Assembly: GCA_019746975.1 (NCBI GenBank)
Contig: JAIERK010000176.1
Location: forward strand, 1 to 41,219
DNA length: 41,219 bases
Source of the DNA: Candidatus Obscuribacterales bacterium
GTDB taxonomy: Bacteria; Cyanobacteriota; Vampirovibrionia; Obscuribacterales; Obscuribacteraceae
Direction: 5' to 3'
The notes under the pieces were generated by a model, which made no database searches, was not told where the DNA came from, and saw only the letters and a program-made list of their open reading frames with translations. The position numbers were made by a program, and so were the translations under genes. Below, piece after piece: positions 25,150-33,288 of the stretch. Position 1 is the stretch's first letter; the number at the start of each line of letters is the position of its first letter.

Positions 25150-25215
25150 CAAATGGTCTACACGCAAATAAATGCAATCTGAGTTACTAACCTAAATGAA
25201 GTTCAGCCGTTAAAT

Positions 25216-27237
25216 ATGATGAAAACCACACAGAAACTGACCCTCTCGATGCTGCTAGTCGGCTCTCTATTCTTGCTATGCGCTCAAAAGTGCGAGGCGA
25301 TGCGCCAGGAAACATTTATGGGACAAAAGATTATTGAGTACAATCAGGTACACAGTGGCGGCCATACGGACCCGCTGAAGAACCCCGCGGCAATATTCAC
25401 AGACAAAAAATTCGATCCCTGGAAAGGCTTATTCGAGGCTGGTGGGACGTGTCAGAGTACTAACGGCGGAGCGAGTGACTCTGACTCTGAACACTTTCGT
25501 GATAGTCCGTGGGCCAAGGACAAAATTGATACGGCAAAACAAGTGGCAGATGATCTCAAGCAACGTCTCCACGGGCAAAAGCATTCCGAAACGAGTCGCG
25601 GCTCAGACGTGAGAGGTGCAGTTGAAAGCGCGGTAGCACAAGCCGCAGGCTCTGCCAATCCGCTGTCAAATGGAATGAAAGGGCAATCACAAGCGGCCGG
25701 CGTAGCCACCGAAGCTGCTGATGTGGCGGGCGAAATCGGGCACGAAATGGCTGAAACCGCGATTGAATACGTGGCTACGTTCGTCAATAATTTTACCGTC
25801 GAAGGTGGCAACAAATGGAATAAAATTCGCGATCAGATATTTGTTCCGATAGGAATTCTGCTTTTATTACCCGGAGCGGTTCTCGCCCAAACCAGGGCAA
25901 TCATGGCCGCTGGGAATCCCGTCTTGGGTCAGGTCAATCCGTGGGAAGGAATTCTTAGATCTGTGGTTGCGGTGTTCTTGTTGCCTGGCACGTACCTAGT
26001 CATGAATTATGGAATTGATCTTGCTAATTCCTTCACGTACACAATTTCTAATGAGTATAGGCGCTTGTTCGGTTCGGACATGTATCGAGATGCAATCTGT
26101 CACGAGATCAAAGCGATGCCATGGCGATTGCCCCAGGAGAATCGAAACACAATAGACATCCCCGTTTCGTCGATGGGCATTATTCTCGTGGCGAAAGAGA
26201 AGACACCCTTTGCCCAATTGGAAGCCGATCTCATAGCGGTGAAAATTTATGATCCTTGTGCAGGGATTTACATAGTGCCGCCAGATCGAGCTAACGAAGC
26301 TGTGCCGGCGGCGGTTATGGCGGCGCGGATGATGGCTAATTCCAGTAATGCCGCTCTTGTGACCTCGTGGTCGGTACTGTGCGCACTTCAGCTGGCATAC
26401 CTCTACTACTTGTGGTGTGCCGGCCCAATAGTAGCCGCACTTTGGGTGTGGCCGAATAAACATCTGAGAGATGCCCTGGGCAGTTGGGTCGAAGGAGTTA
26501 TCTCGGTATGTTTTTGGTCTTTTTTTTGGAACACGGTCGTGTTGCTCATTGCGTGTTTGAGAGGAGTCGATGAAACAGGCACCATCATTATGTTGGCGCT
26601 CAACACGCTGGCAAACCTATCCGTTAAGTTCGCGTTCGATTTTGCGGGACTGGTCAGAGCTGGTGGTGCAGAGGCCATGAGGCTTGGCGATAAGATGGGC
26701 AAAGCCATCCAGAGTTCTTCGAAAGGAAAAGGCGGAGGAGGCGGTGGTGGCGGCGGCGGAGGCGGAGGCGGAGGCGGAGGCGGAAAAGGAGGCGGTGGAA
26801 AAGGCGGCGGTGAAGGAGGCGGAGAAGGTGGTGGTGGCGGCGGACGCGGCGGTGAAGGAGGCGATGGAGGTGGCCGCGGTGGAGGTGGTGACCGCGGTGG
26901 TCCGATGCCAGAAAACGATTATAGTTGGGCAGTTATGCAGCCCGGAAAGGAGTATCCGACGATGCAACTCGGTGCTAGTGGGTTTGGCAGCAATGTCTCC
27001 CCGAACGTTTCACCTCCTCCGACTGGTAGCTATGTCACCAATTCAGCACCGGCCGGTCCGGCGAACGCCTCGGTGGCTGCTGCGAACGTAGCTAATGCTC
27101 ATTCACCAACAGTCAATTACTTGAGGAATCTGGATCGCACCGGTAAAGCACCAAACAAACCAGCAGTTGTCGCGCCTCCGAAAAAAGCACCGCCGCCCAC
27201 GAGGAACGATGAGCCGAGGTGGTCGAACTTTGCTTGA
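25216..27237 (+). CDS. Secreted/membrane protein B2, paralogue of B1, with glycine-rich tail
   Basis: 673 aa. The signal peptide (LSMLLVGSLFLLCAQKCEA) is followed by a short N-domain lacking the Cys cluster of B1. From QSQAAGVATEAADVAGEIGH onward it aligns with B1: five helices, GAVLAQTRAIMAAGNPVLGQVNP-type blocks, and the loop 295-321 identical to B1 309-335. The tail starts with about 55 residues that are almost only Gly with Lys, Glu, Arg and Asp (506-561), then a Pro/Ala/Asn-rich end. B1 has Pro/Lys-rich sequence at the same place, so the tail composition is free to change. No ribosome site is evident. Function is unassigned. Confidence 0.85.
   Translation: MMKTTQKLTLSMLLVGSLFLLCAQKCEAMRQETFMGQKIIEYNQVHSGGHTDPLKNPAAIFTDKKFDPWKGLFEAGGTCQSTNGGASDSDSEHFRDSPWAKDKIDTAKQVADDLKQRLHGQKHSETSRGSDVRGAVESAVAQAAGSANPLSNGMKGQSQAAGVATEAADVAGEIGHEMAETAIEYVATFVNNFTVEGGNKWNKIRDQIFVPIGILLLLPGAVLAQTRAIMAAGNPVLGQVNPWEGILRSVVAVFLLPGTYLVMNYGIDLANSFTYTISNEYRRLFGSDMYRDAICHEIKAMPWRLPQENRNTIDIPVSSMGIILVAKEKTPFAQLEADLIAVKIYDPCAGIYIVPPDRANEAVPAAVMAARMMANSSNAALVTSWSVLCALQLAYLYYLWCAGPIVAALWVWPNKHLRDALGSWVEGVISVCFWSFFWNTVVLLIACLRGVDETGTIIMLALNTLANLSVKFAFDFAGLVRAGGAEAMRLGDKMGKAIQSSSKGKGGGGGGGGGGGGGGGGGGKGGGGKGGGEGGGEGGGGGGRGGEGGDGGGRGGGGDRGGPMPENDYSWAVMQPGKEYPTMQLGASGFGSNVSPNVSPPPTGSYVTNSAPAGPANASVAAANVANAHSPTVNYLRNLDRTGKAPNKPAVVAPPKKAPPPTRNDEPRWSNFA
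26731..26903 (+). repeat. Glycine-codon low-complexity tract in B2
   Basis: GGN codons (mainly GGC and GGA) dominate over about 170 bases, encoding runs of Gly broken by Lys, Glu, Arg and Asp. The tract stays in frame. It may vary in length by slippage. Confidence 0.8.
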
Positions 27238-27403
27238 CGAGTCGGGTGCCCGGGCACACGCACGCTGGACTGCTGTTCGAACCTGCCTTGGCGTTCACAT
27301 ATTGGTAATAGCAATTGATTAGACGACAGACAAAGTCAAGTTGAGGAATGGTGGATGAAGAGCCGCTTCTTAGCTCAATTTGCAAAAGTTCGTGTCTAGC
27401 CAC

Positions 27404-27420
27404 TTTCACCGCGTTTTCAC
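27404..27420 (+). promoter_or_regulatory. PhoB/OmpR-type direct repeat TTTCAC-N5-TTTCAC
   Basis: TTTCACCGCGTTTTCAC has two half-sites 11 bp apart. A further TGTCTA lies 11 bp upstream (27393), giving a possible third half-site. A -10-like TAAAAAT (27430-27436) follows 9 bases later. The box lies 110 bases before the start at 27531, inside a segment homologous to the leader of 21715. Confidence 0.5.
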
Positions 27421-27530
27421 GAATTTGAATAAAAATAGCGGCAGTTCGATTTACCAATATCAAAAGCAGACTTAATGGCGAGACTATTTTGCCAGAGGCC
27501 TTCTGTTCTGGCGAATAGTGAGGAGCGACT

Positions 27531-28097
27531 ATGAATCTATTAATTCCTGGTGGTGGACAATCTCAGGGTGACGAAAATCAACAAACCAAGCTGCGTTGGC
27601 AAGCGATGAGCGTATTGTTTCGACAGCATCCGGCCCCGGAGCTCAGATCCGAAGTGCCACCACAGGCGGTGATAGCGGCGCTGTTGGACAAAATGGCCCA
27701 GGTGCAAATGGAAGAAGATATTCTTGTAGACGAGCGTGACATCATGCTCACTAACAGTGATCCAGGACTTGGACTGACGATCTGGCGCCGCAGACAGGAG
27801 CCAGTAGAGGTTCCCTATCCTCCGCTTGAAAATCAATATGATGATGACGATTTGATTCAGGATCTGGAGCCAGTAGACGTCGATTTCCCGCCGATGCAGC
27901 ATCACGACTTTTCTTCGTACTCAACGTCAGAAGGATTCGCGCAGTGTTATAACTTTTGGAACGACAATTTCGAGGATCAGGACTTCTTTGCGGTACCGAA
28001 TAGTCGTCGGCTTGCTTTAGCTCGATACGAAAAGTCCTTTTTTCAAAAAATCCTGGAGCGGGCTTTGCCGAGTAGATATCGACGTATCGGGTGCTAA
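27531..28097 (+). CDS. Small acidic soluble protein (small-3)
   Basis: 188 aa, start MNLLIPGGGQSQ with GAGGAG 5 bases upstream, which makes the start secure. The first six residues match the start type of the genes at 16954 and 21715, and its leader is homologous to that of 21715. Residues about 25-75 are predicted helical. Residues 90-160 are rich in Asp, Glu, Pro and aromatics (QYDDDDLIQDLEPVDVDFPP), and the C-terminus is basic. There is no signal peptide or membrane segment. I do not recognise a family. It is followed about 100 bases later by the histidine kinase gene. Confidence 0.75.
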   Translation: MNLLIPGGGQSQGDENQQTKLRWQAMSVLFRQHPAPELRSEVPPQAVIAALLDKMAQVQMEEDILVDERDIMLTNSDPGLGLTIWRRRQEPVEVPYPPLENQYDDDDLIQDLEPVDVDFPPMQHHDFSSYSTSEGFAQCYNFWNDNFEDQDFFAVPNSRRLALARYEKSFFQKILERALPSRYRRIGC

Positions 28098-28118
28098 GTC
28101 GCGAAAAAACCATTGCTG

Positions 28119-28148
28119 GGGCTGGAACCTTCTATAATAGTCCAGCCC
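28119..28148 (+). promoter_or_regulatory. Promoter -10 framed by an 8-bp dyad, upstream of the histidine kinase
   Basis: GGGCTGGA (28119-28126) and TCCAGCCC (28141-28148) are exact inverted repeats that flank a perfect TATAAT (28133-28138). The kinase start is 60 bases further. A dyad over the -10 suggests an operator or, if transcribed, a hairpin. The -35 is not clear. Confidence 0.45.
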
Positions 28149-28198
28149 ATCATTTCGTCTTCAAAGGCGAACTGGATTCTGGCTCTAGGAAAGTCACA

Positions 28199-30043
28199 AT
28201 GGCGAATGTCAAAAGTCCGCTAGTCAAAAAAGGAATATTGCTTCTAGCCGTTCTTTTTGCACTCGAGATTGCCTTCGTCGGAGTGCTGTTTGGGTTGCTC
28301 AGGCAAGCCGAATTTGACGCCTGGCGAGAAGCGCATGCAAAAGAGGTGCTTAACCGCACCAGTCGGCTAGTCAAAGCGTATTACGATACTTGCATGTCGA
28401 TCTATATGTTCGTCAGCGCAAGGGACTTTTCCATATCGGACAAATACGAAAAAGCAACCGATGAAACTACCGAGCAGCTGAATGTACTCGAGGCACTTGT
28501 TGCTGATGACCCTGATGGACTCAGTAGGATCAAGAAAGTGCGCGCGTCAACTGATGAAGGATTGGGTCTGCTCGAAGAGTTGAGACCCTATCTAGAAGAA
28601 GACGAAAGCATGGATGTGAGTATGTTGCGCATCAAGATCGCCATGCTGCTCAACAAAATCATCCCGCAGTTGGAAGAGTTTGGCTACCAGCAAAGACAGA
28701 AAACTTTGCACCTGCCAGCCGAAGGCGCGAGTTCGCGTCAAAAAGCCTTGTTCTGGTTGGTCGCGGGGCTTATATGCAACGTTATCTTTGGAGTGGTTGT
28801 TTGTGTGCTGTTCTTCAGAGACATCGCGCAACGATTGGATGTGCTTGTTGACAATGCCAACAAGATGCGTGAGTCAAAGCCACTCAACGAGCCATTGCAG
28901 GGGTTTGATGAAATTGCGCATCTTGACGCGGTGTTTCATGAAATGGCTCAGGCACTGGAAGAAGCTGTTCAGAAGGAGCGAGCCATCATCGATAACAGTG
29001 TCGATATTATCTGCTCTCTGGATCCCGCCAATCATTTTACCTTTGTGAGCTCGTCGGTAAAACAACGCTGGGGATATCTACCGGCGACTCTAATGTCCAA
29101 ACCGGCAGCCAGAATAATAGAACCGGATTCGGTGGCACAGTTCGAAAAAGAGATTGCCACACTGAGAGCGGCTAAAGAACCAGCTACTTTCGAGATCAAG
29201 GTCGTGGCCGACGACAAGAGCATGATCGATACGAGCTGGTCCGGGTCTTGGTCCGAGAATCTCCAGGCACTCTTCTTCGTAATTCATGATGTTACGGAGC
29301 GTAAGCGTATCGAAAGAATGAAAGAGGAGTTCGTCGCCATGGTTGGGCATGATATGCGCACTCCATTGACGTCGATCATTGGTGTTTTGACGACTGTTGC
29401 AGAGGGGCGCTACGGTGAGATCACACCAAAAGGGCGTGAATCACTTCGATCCACGGAGAGAATCGCTAATCGATTAGTCAATCTTGTTAACGACATCCTC
29501 GATGCAGAGAAGCTTCAGTCCGGTACCTTCGAAGTGTTTCCCGAGCATTTGCCTCTCAGCCCGATCATCAGAGCTTCAGTAGACACTATCAAAGACATGG
29601 CACAAGTTGTCGGTGTAGCGATTGAGTATTCTTATACCGATATCGATGTATTCGTCGATGAGGAGCGCCTGGAGCAGGTATTGGTCAACCTGCTCTCTAA
29701 TGCAGTGAAGTTTTCTCCCAATGGATCGGCAGTGCGTATTAGTGCAGAGGCAAAAGGCGATCACGTAGAAATTTCAGTTTCCGACTCTGGCAAAGGTATT
29801 GCGCTACAGGACCAGACGCTGATTTTTCGACCATTTCGACAGGTGTCGCCGACCGATCAAAAAGTCGGACGTGGAATCGGTTTGGGATTACCGATTTGCA
29901 AAAAACTGATCGAACTGATGGGAGGCACCATTGGTGTGGACAGTGAGATTAACAAGGGCGCGCGATTCTGGGTCAAGGTGCCGAAAGGTAACTGCGAAGA
30001 CGACGAGCTTGTTGGAGCGAATAAGGGCGGAATCTCGAAATGA
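28199..30043 (+). CDS. Membrane sensor histidine kinase (sensor, HAMP, PAS, HisKA, HATPase)
   Basis: 614 aa from ATG 28199 (AGGA 8 bases upstream); the longer frame from 28091 lacks a site. Order: helix 1 (about 12-34), a roughly 150-residue helical extracytoplasmic sensor (CHASE3-like in size, inference), helix 2 (about 183-206), HAMP (about 207-258), PAS (about 260-365), dimerisation domain with VGHDMRTPLTSI (phospho-His384), and the ATPase domain with LLSNAVKFSPNG (N box), VSDSGKGI (G1) and GIGLGLPICKKL (G2). It phosphorylates a response regulator; the OmpR-type regulator at 32472 is the natural partner. Its stop overlaps the start of the next gene by 4 bases. Confidence 0.95.
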   Translation: MANVKSPLVKKGILLLAVLFALEIAFVGVLFGLLRQAEFDAWREAHAKEVLNRTSRLVKAYYDTCMSIYMFVSARDFSISDKYEKATDETTEQLNVLEALVADDPDGLSRIKKVRASTDEGLGLLEELRPYLEEDESMDVSMLRIKIAMLLNKIIPQLEEFGYQQRQKTLHLPAEGASSRQKALFWLVAGLICNVIFGVVVCVLFFRDIAQRLDVLVDNANKMRESKPLNEPLQGFDEIAHLDAVFHEMAQALEEAVQKERAIIDNSVDIICSLDPANHFTFVSSSVKQRWGYLPATLMSKPAARIIEPDSVAQFEKEIATLRAAKEPATFEIKVVADDKSMIDTSWSGSWSENLQALFFVIHDVTERKRIERMKEEFVAMVGHDMRTPLTSIIGVLTTVAEGRYGEITPKGRESLRSTERIANRLVNLVNDILDAEKLQSGTFEVFPEHLPLSPIIRASVDTIKDMAQVVGVAIEYSYTDIDVFVDEERLEQVLVNLLSNAVKFSPNGSAVRISAEAKGDHVEISVSDSGKGIALQDQTLIFRPFRQVSPTDQKVGRGIGLGLPICKKLIELMGGTIGVDSEINKGARFWVKVPKGNCEDDELVGANKGGISK

Positions 30044-31320
30044 AAATGCTGAATCCAGGAGTGCTATGTGCAGTGCTACTGTTGAGCGCTTGTGGGTCGT
30101 CCAATCGATCCGTACGGTCTTATTATAATCTGATGTTGTTCGAGAACCATCTTTCCGACGGCGATGAGGCAAGACAGAACAAGCAACCGGAACAGGCGTC
30201 CCAATGGTACAAATTTGCTATAAGCGAGGGTGCGCTGGCTGACTCACACGGATACTACAAAGCAATTGCCCAGGTAAGTGCGGCTCAGAATGCGGTCTAT
30301 TTTCGCAGTAAATCTGCGACAGAGAAGCTGTCCGTTGCGGCGAAGAGTCTTTATCAGTGCTTGAAACGCAAGGAGTTGCAAGCGGTATCACAAACCATTT
30401 GCCGGACACTCATTCATGTAATCAGACTTGATGTTGAGGTGGCGCTCAGAAATGGCAATATTGTCCGCGTAGACAGAAGAATCAATGAGGTTGCGGAGTT
30501 GCTGAAGGCTCGTCCCGACATGCTCAAAATACCGGAGACGAAATACGAACTTTTCCACCTCCATCGAGTGTTGGCATCAAGTCGGCGCGGACAATCCCTT
30601 GGGATCGTCCAGGAGTTGGAAAAGCTGTTGCCCGCAAAAGGTAGAGATTCGCTGGAGATGTCGGAAAGGGTGCATGCCTTGAGGTTTTTCCATGAGGCGG
30701 AAACTTTCAAGCGAGACAATCAACCCGGTGCTGCGATAGATCAGCTCAATAGAGCTTTGAGTCTTGCAATCGATCTGAATGATGTTTCTCTTCAGTTATC
30801 GATTTATGTTGAGGTAGCAAAGATCGAAGCGGCGCGTGGAAATGTTGCAGAGATGAAGAGGAATCTGGACCATGCTATGCAACTTGCTCACGAGTTGAAA
30901 GACGACAATAAGATATTGAAGGTCATCAATTTTTCGCTGCGAATCCAACAGAAAATGCCTGGTATCGATCTAGGCACGTTATACAAGGAACACGCGGAAG
31001 AAGTGAGGAAGATTGTAGGAGACGGGGTTCGCTACGCAGATTTTTTCAGAGAGGCCGGGCTTTATTCCTTGAAGATAGAGAGACTTGAGGATGCTGAAAA
31101 GTTTGCTGATGAAGCGTCTAAGATCTATTCGCGACTTTCGCCAAGATCATCGAGCGGTCAACAAGCCCTTAACGAAATACTAAAAGCACGCATTGCCGAA
31201 CAGCAGGATAAGAAGGACAAAAGCGCCTCCCATCTCGCTGAAGCGATAAGGTTGGCGACGGAATGCACCGATCCGAAATTGAAAGTGCGAATCAACAGAG
31301 AACTTTCGCGAGAAGATTAG
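30040..31320 (+). CDS. TPR-like helical repeat lipoprotein
   Basis: 426 aa. The start overlaps the histidine kinase stop (ATGA), so translation is probably coupled. The signal peptide ends in the lipobox LLSAC, so it should be an envelope lipoprotein. The mature chain is almost all helical, with TPR-like pairs such as ARQNKQPEQASQWYKFAI, FHEAETFKRDNQPGAAIDQL, LQLSIYVEVAKIEAARGN and AEKFADEASKIYSRLSP. Its coupling to the sensor kinase suggests that it senses or relays an envelope signal to that kinase (inference). Confidence 0.85.
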   Translation: MKMLNPGVLCAVLLLSACGSSNRSVRSYYNLMLFENHLSDGDEARQNKQPEQASQWYKFAISEGALADSHGYYKAIAQVSAAQNAVYFRSKSATEKLSVAAKSLYQCLKRKELQAVSQTICRTLIHVIRLDVEVALRNGNIVRVDRRINEVAELLKARPDMLKIPETKYELFHLHRVLASSRRGQSLGIVQELEKLLPAKGRDSLEMSERVHALRFFHEAETFKRDNQPGAAIDQLNRALSLAIDLNDVSLQLSIYVEVAKIEAARGNVAEMKRNLDHAMQLAHELKDDNKILKVINFSLRIQQKMPGIDLGTLYKEHAEEVRKIVGDGVRYADFFREAGLYSLKIERLEDAEKFADEASKIYSRLSPRSSSGQQALNEILKARIAEQQDKKDKSASHLAEAIRLATECTDPKLKVRINRELSRED

Positions 31321-31362
31321 TTGGTCGAAAGGCGCTTAGATAGAGCGTGTATGAAGAATCAT

Positions 31363-31379
31363 TTTCATCTCGTTTTCAC
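31363..31379 (+). promoter_or_regulatory. PhoB/OmpR-type direct repeat TTTCAT-N5-TTTCAC
   Basis: TTTCATCTCGTTTTCAC matches the boxes at 21570 and 27404 (shared TTTCAYCKCGWTTTCAC) with the same 11-bp period. A -10-like TATTAA (31387-31392) follows 7 bases later. The box is 56 bases upstream of the gene at 31436. Confidence 0.5.
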
Positions 31380-31435
31380 ACTGCATTATTAAACTCAGTC
31401 CATGAGGGTAAGGGCGATGGACGAGGAGAATGGCT

Positions 31436-32362
31436 ATGCCGACACCAGGGGAGAACAACATGGATTCGCAGGGTCTGGATACATCGGCTGGAAGTGTTAC
31501 CGATAGAAGCAATCTTATGGAGTCAGCGCAGTGGAGCCGCGACTCACAGAAAGACATAAACAGTATGTTTTCATCCACCAACACTGCAGAACAGTATCTT
31601 CCCAATCTCGAACTAACCGACGATTCGCAAAACAGTGCGAGTAATGATGGTAGCAATGAGGGCAGCGAATCGGAGGATGGCTCCAAAAGCGACGAGCGAG
31701 ATTCGGATAGACGAAACGGGGATACTGAGTCAAACGATAGCCATAGCCCGCATACCAACAACACAAATAGTCCGAACGAGAATGCCGCTGGCGCCAACCC
31801 GGATAAGAATGCCTCGGCCAGTCAGGCAGAACGTGCCTCGACACAATCGAATCAAAGCGTTCAATCAAATCGAAATGCAGAGCAGAAGGATAGTACGCCC
31901 CGCGACGACAGCAACCGGTCGACAGAAAAAAACAATTCAGGAGAGCCGAAGTCTGGTGATAAGCAAGCCTCTGACAAGGGTGCGGAAAGCATGAGCGGAG
32001 CATCCAACAGCAAAGCGGCTACAGAGAGCAACGCGCAACAACAGAAGTCCAACAACGACAAACAACAGCAACAACTAGACAATACTCCTGCTAACAATCC
32101 AAGCAAATCAGGAGAGCCGAAATCTGGCGATAAGCAAGCCTCCGACAAGGGTGCGGGAAGCATGAGCGGAGCATCCAACAGCAAAGCGGCCACAGAGAGC
32201 AACGCGCAACAACAGAAGTCCAACAACGACAAACAACAACAGCAACAACAAGACAATACTCGTGCTAACAATCCAAGCAATCCTGGCGCAAAAGCGGCTA
32301 ATTCACAGCCAAAACAGGCGGAACCTACGCCGAAGACGGAGCAGAAGGACAAACAGAGCTAA
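31436..32362 (+). CDS. Disordered Ser/Asn/Gln-rich repeat protein
   Basis: 308 aa from ATG 31436, with GAGGAG 7 bases upstream; the ATG at 31430 is too close to that site. The whole chain is low complexity: Ser/Asp/Asn/Glu-rich to about residue 165, then two tandem copies of a 57-residue unit (SGEPKSGDKQASDKGA, SMSGASNSKAATESNAQQQ, then a Q run), then a Lys/Pro/Gln end. It has no Cys, signal peptide or membrane segment. It could be a flexible linker, surface or condensate-forming protein; the sequence does not decide. It is preceded by a PhoB-like box and followed by the response regulator. Confidence 0.75.
   Translation: MPTPGENNMDSQGLDTSAGSVTDRSNLMESAQWSRDSQKDINSMFSSTNTAEQYLPNLELTDDSQNSASNDGSNEGSESEDGSKSDERDSDRRNGDTESNDSHSPHTNNTNSPNENAAGANPDKNASASQAERASTQSNQSVQSNRNAEQKDSTPRDDSNRSTEKNNSGEPKSGDKQASDKGAESMSGASNSKAATESNAQQQKSNNDKQQQQLDNTPANNPSKSGEPKSGDKQASDKGAGSMSGASNSKAATESNAQQQKSNNDKQQQQQQDNTRANNPSNPGAKAANSQPKQAEPTPKTEQKDKQS
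31937..32281 (+). repeat. Two near-identical 171/174-bp tandem units
   Basis: Unit 1 (31937-32107) and unit 2 (32108-32281) both start TCAGGAGAGCCGAA. They differ by a few substitutions and by one extra CAA codon in the Gln run of unit 2. The low divergence marks a recent duplication. Confidence 0.85.
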
Positions 32363-32471
32363 TGTGGTGCATCCTTTTGGATCTTTCCAACTTTAATATT
32401 AGGGGCCAAAAAAATTGGACATAGATGGTATAACAAGCTCACAATCGCTTGAATCGTACGACATCGTTGGC

Positions 32472-33146
32472 ATGGCAAAAATCCTCGTTATAGAAGACGA
32501 TACTGACCTTTCCGATCGCATTACTGCCTGGTTGACAGGGCAGTCCTATCAAGTTGAACGCGCTTCCACCGGCGAAGAAGGATTCGATCTTCTTCGCTTT
32601 TATCATTACGATATCGGTATCATCGATTGGCAGCTTCCCGGTTTGTCCGGACCTGAGATTATCCGCCGCTTTCGAAATGAAGGTGGAAAAACTCCAATTC
32701 TAATGTTGACAGGCAAGTCGGACGTCCGAGAGAAATCGCATGGACTCGACGCCGGGGCTGACGATTATTTGACCAAACCATTTAGCTTCGAGGAGCTCTC
32801 TGCACGAGTGCGAGCATTGCTGCGGCGATTGCCTACATATCAGCACGAGGAGATGAATGCAGGCGAATTGATAGTGGACCGAACGAAGCACTCAGTGAGC
32901 TATCGAGGCGAAGAGATTCATTTGCTTCCAAAGGAGTTTGAAATACTCGAATTGCTGTTGAGACAAAGGGACATGGTGATTTCGCAAGAATCCATTCTTG
33001 AGCGGGTCTGGTCCTCGCAATCGGAGACGACTACCGCTTCGGTGAGAACATACATGAAGACGCTGCGCAAGAAGCTTTCTCGCGTTGAATGTGTGCGAAT
33101 AACTACAGTTCATGGATACGGTTATCGCCTCAAGGTGACCGAGTAA
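32472..33146 (+). CDS. OmpR/PhoB-family response regulator
   Basis: 224 aa. Receiver domain 1 to about 118: acidic pocket Glu8-Asp9-Asp10, phosphoacceptor Asp52 (IIDWQLPG), Thr80 and Lys102 (TKPF). Winged-helix DNA-binding domain about 130-222 with LLPKEFEILELLL and the recognition-helix region TTTASVRTYMKTLRKKL, ending VHGYGYRL. These proteins bind direct repeats 10-11 bp apart after phosphorylation. The start at MAKILVIEDD has no clear ribosome site; a TTG at 32415 with AGGGG upstream would add 19 residues. It probably pairs with the kinase at 28199 and may bind the TTTCAY-N5-TTTCAC boxes. Confidence 0.95.
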   Translation: MAKILVIEDDTDLSDRITAWLTGQSYQVERASTGEEGFDLLRFYHYDIGIIDWQLPGLSGPEIIRRFRNEGGKTPILMLTGKSDVREKSHGLDAGADDYLTKPFSFEELSARVRALLRRLPTYQHEEMNAGELIVDRTKHSVSYRGEEIHLLPKEFEILELLLRQRDMVISQESILERVWSSQSETTTASVRTYMKTLRKKLSRVECVRITTVHGYGYRLKVTE

Positions 33147-33288
33147 CCCTGGTCGCTTGCCGCAAAACATTATCTGCTGCCCGGACATTTTGCGAAGAAT
33201 GCATATGTTTGTGGGTACGATCTAGTCAGTATTTTCGTTTATGCTCGTTGGGCTTGGTAATATAGAGAGGACAGTCGGAGGTTAGATC

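Noticed and set aside
31336..31797. 153-codon minus-strand frame opposite the Ser/Asn/Gln-rich gene
   Set aside because: Its Ser/Leu-rich product is the expected complement of Asp/Ser/Glu codons; no ribosome site.
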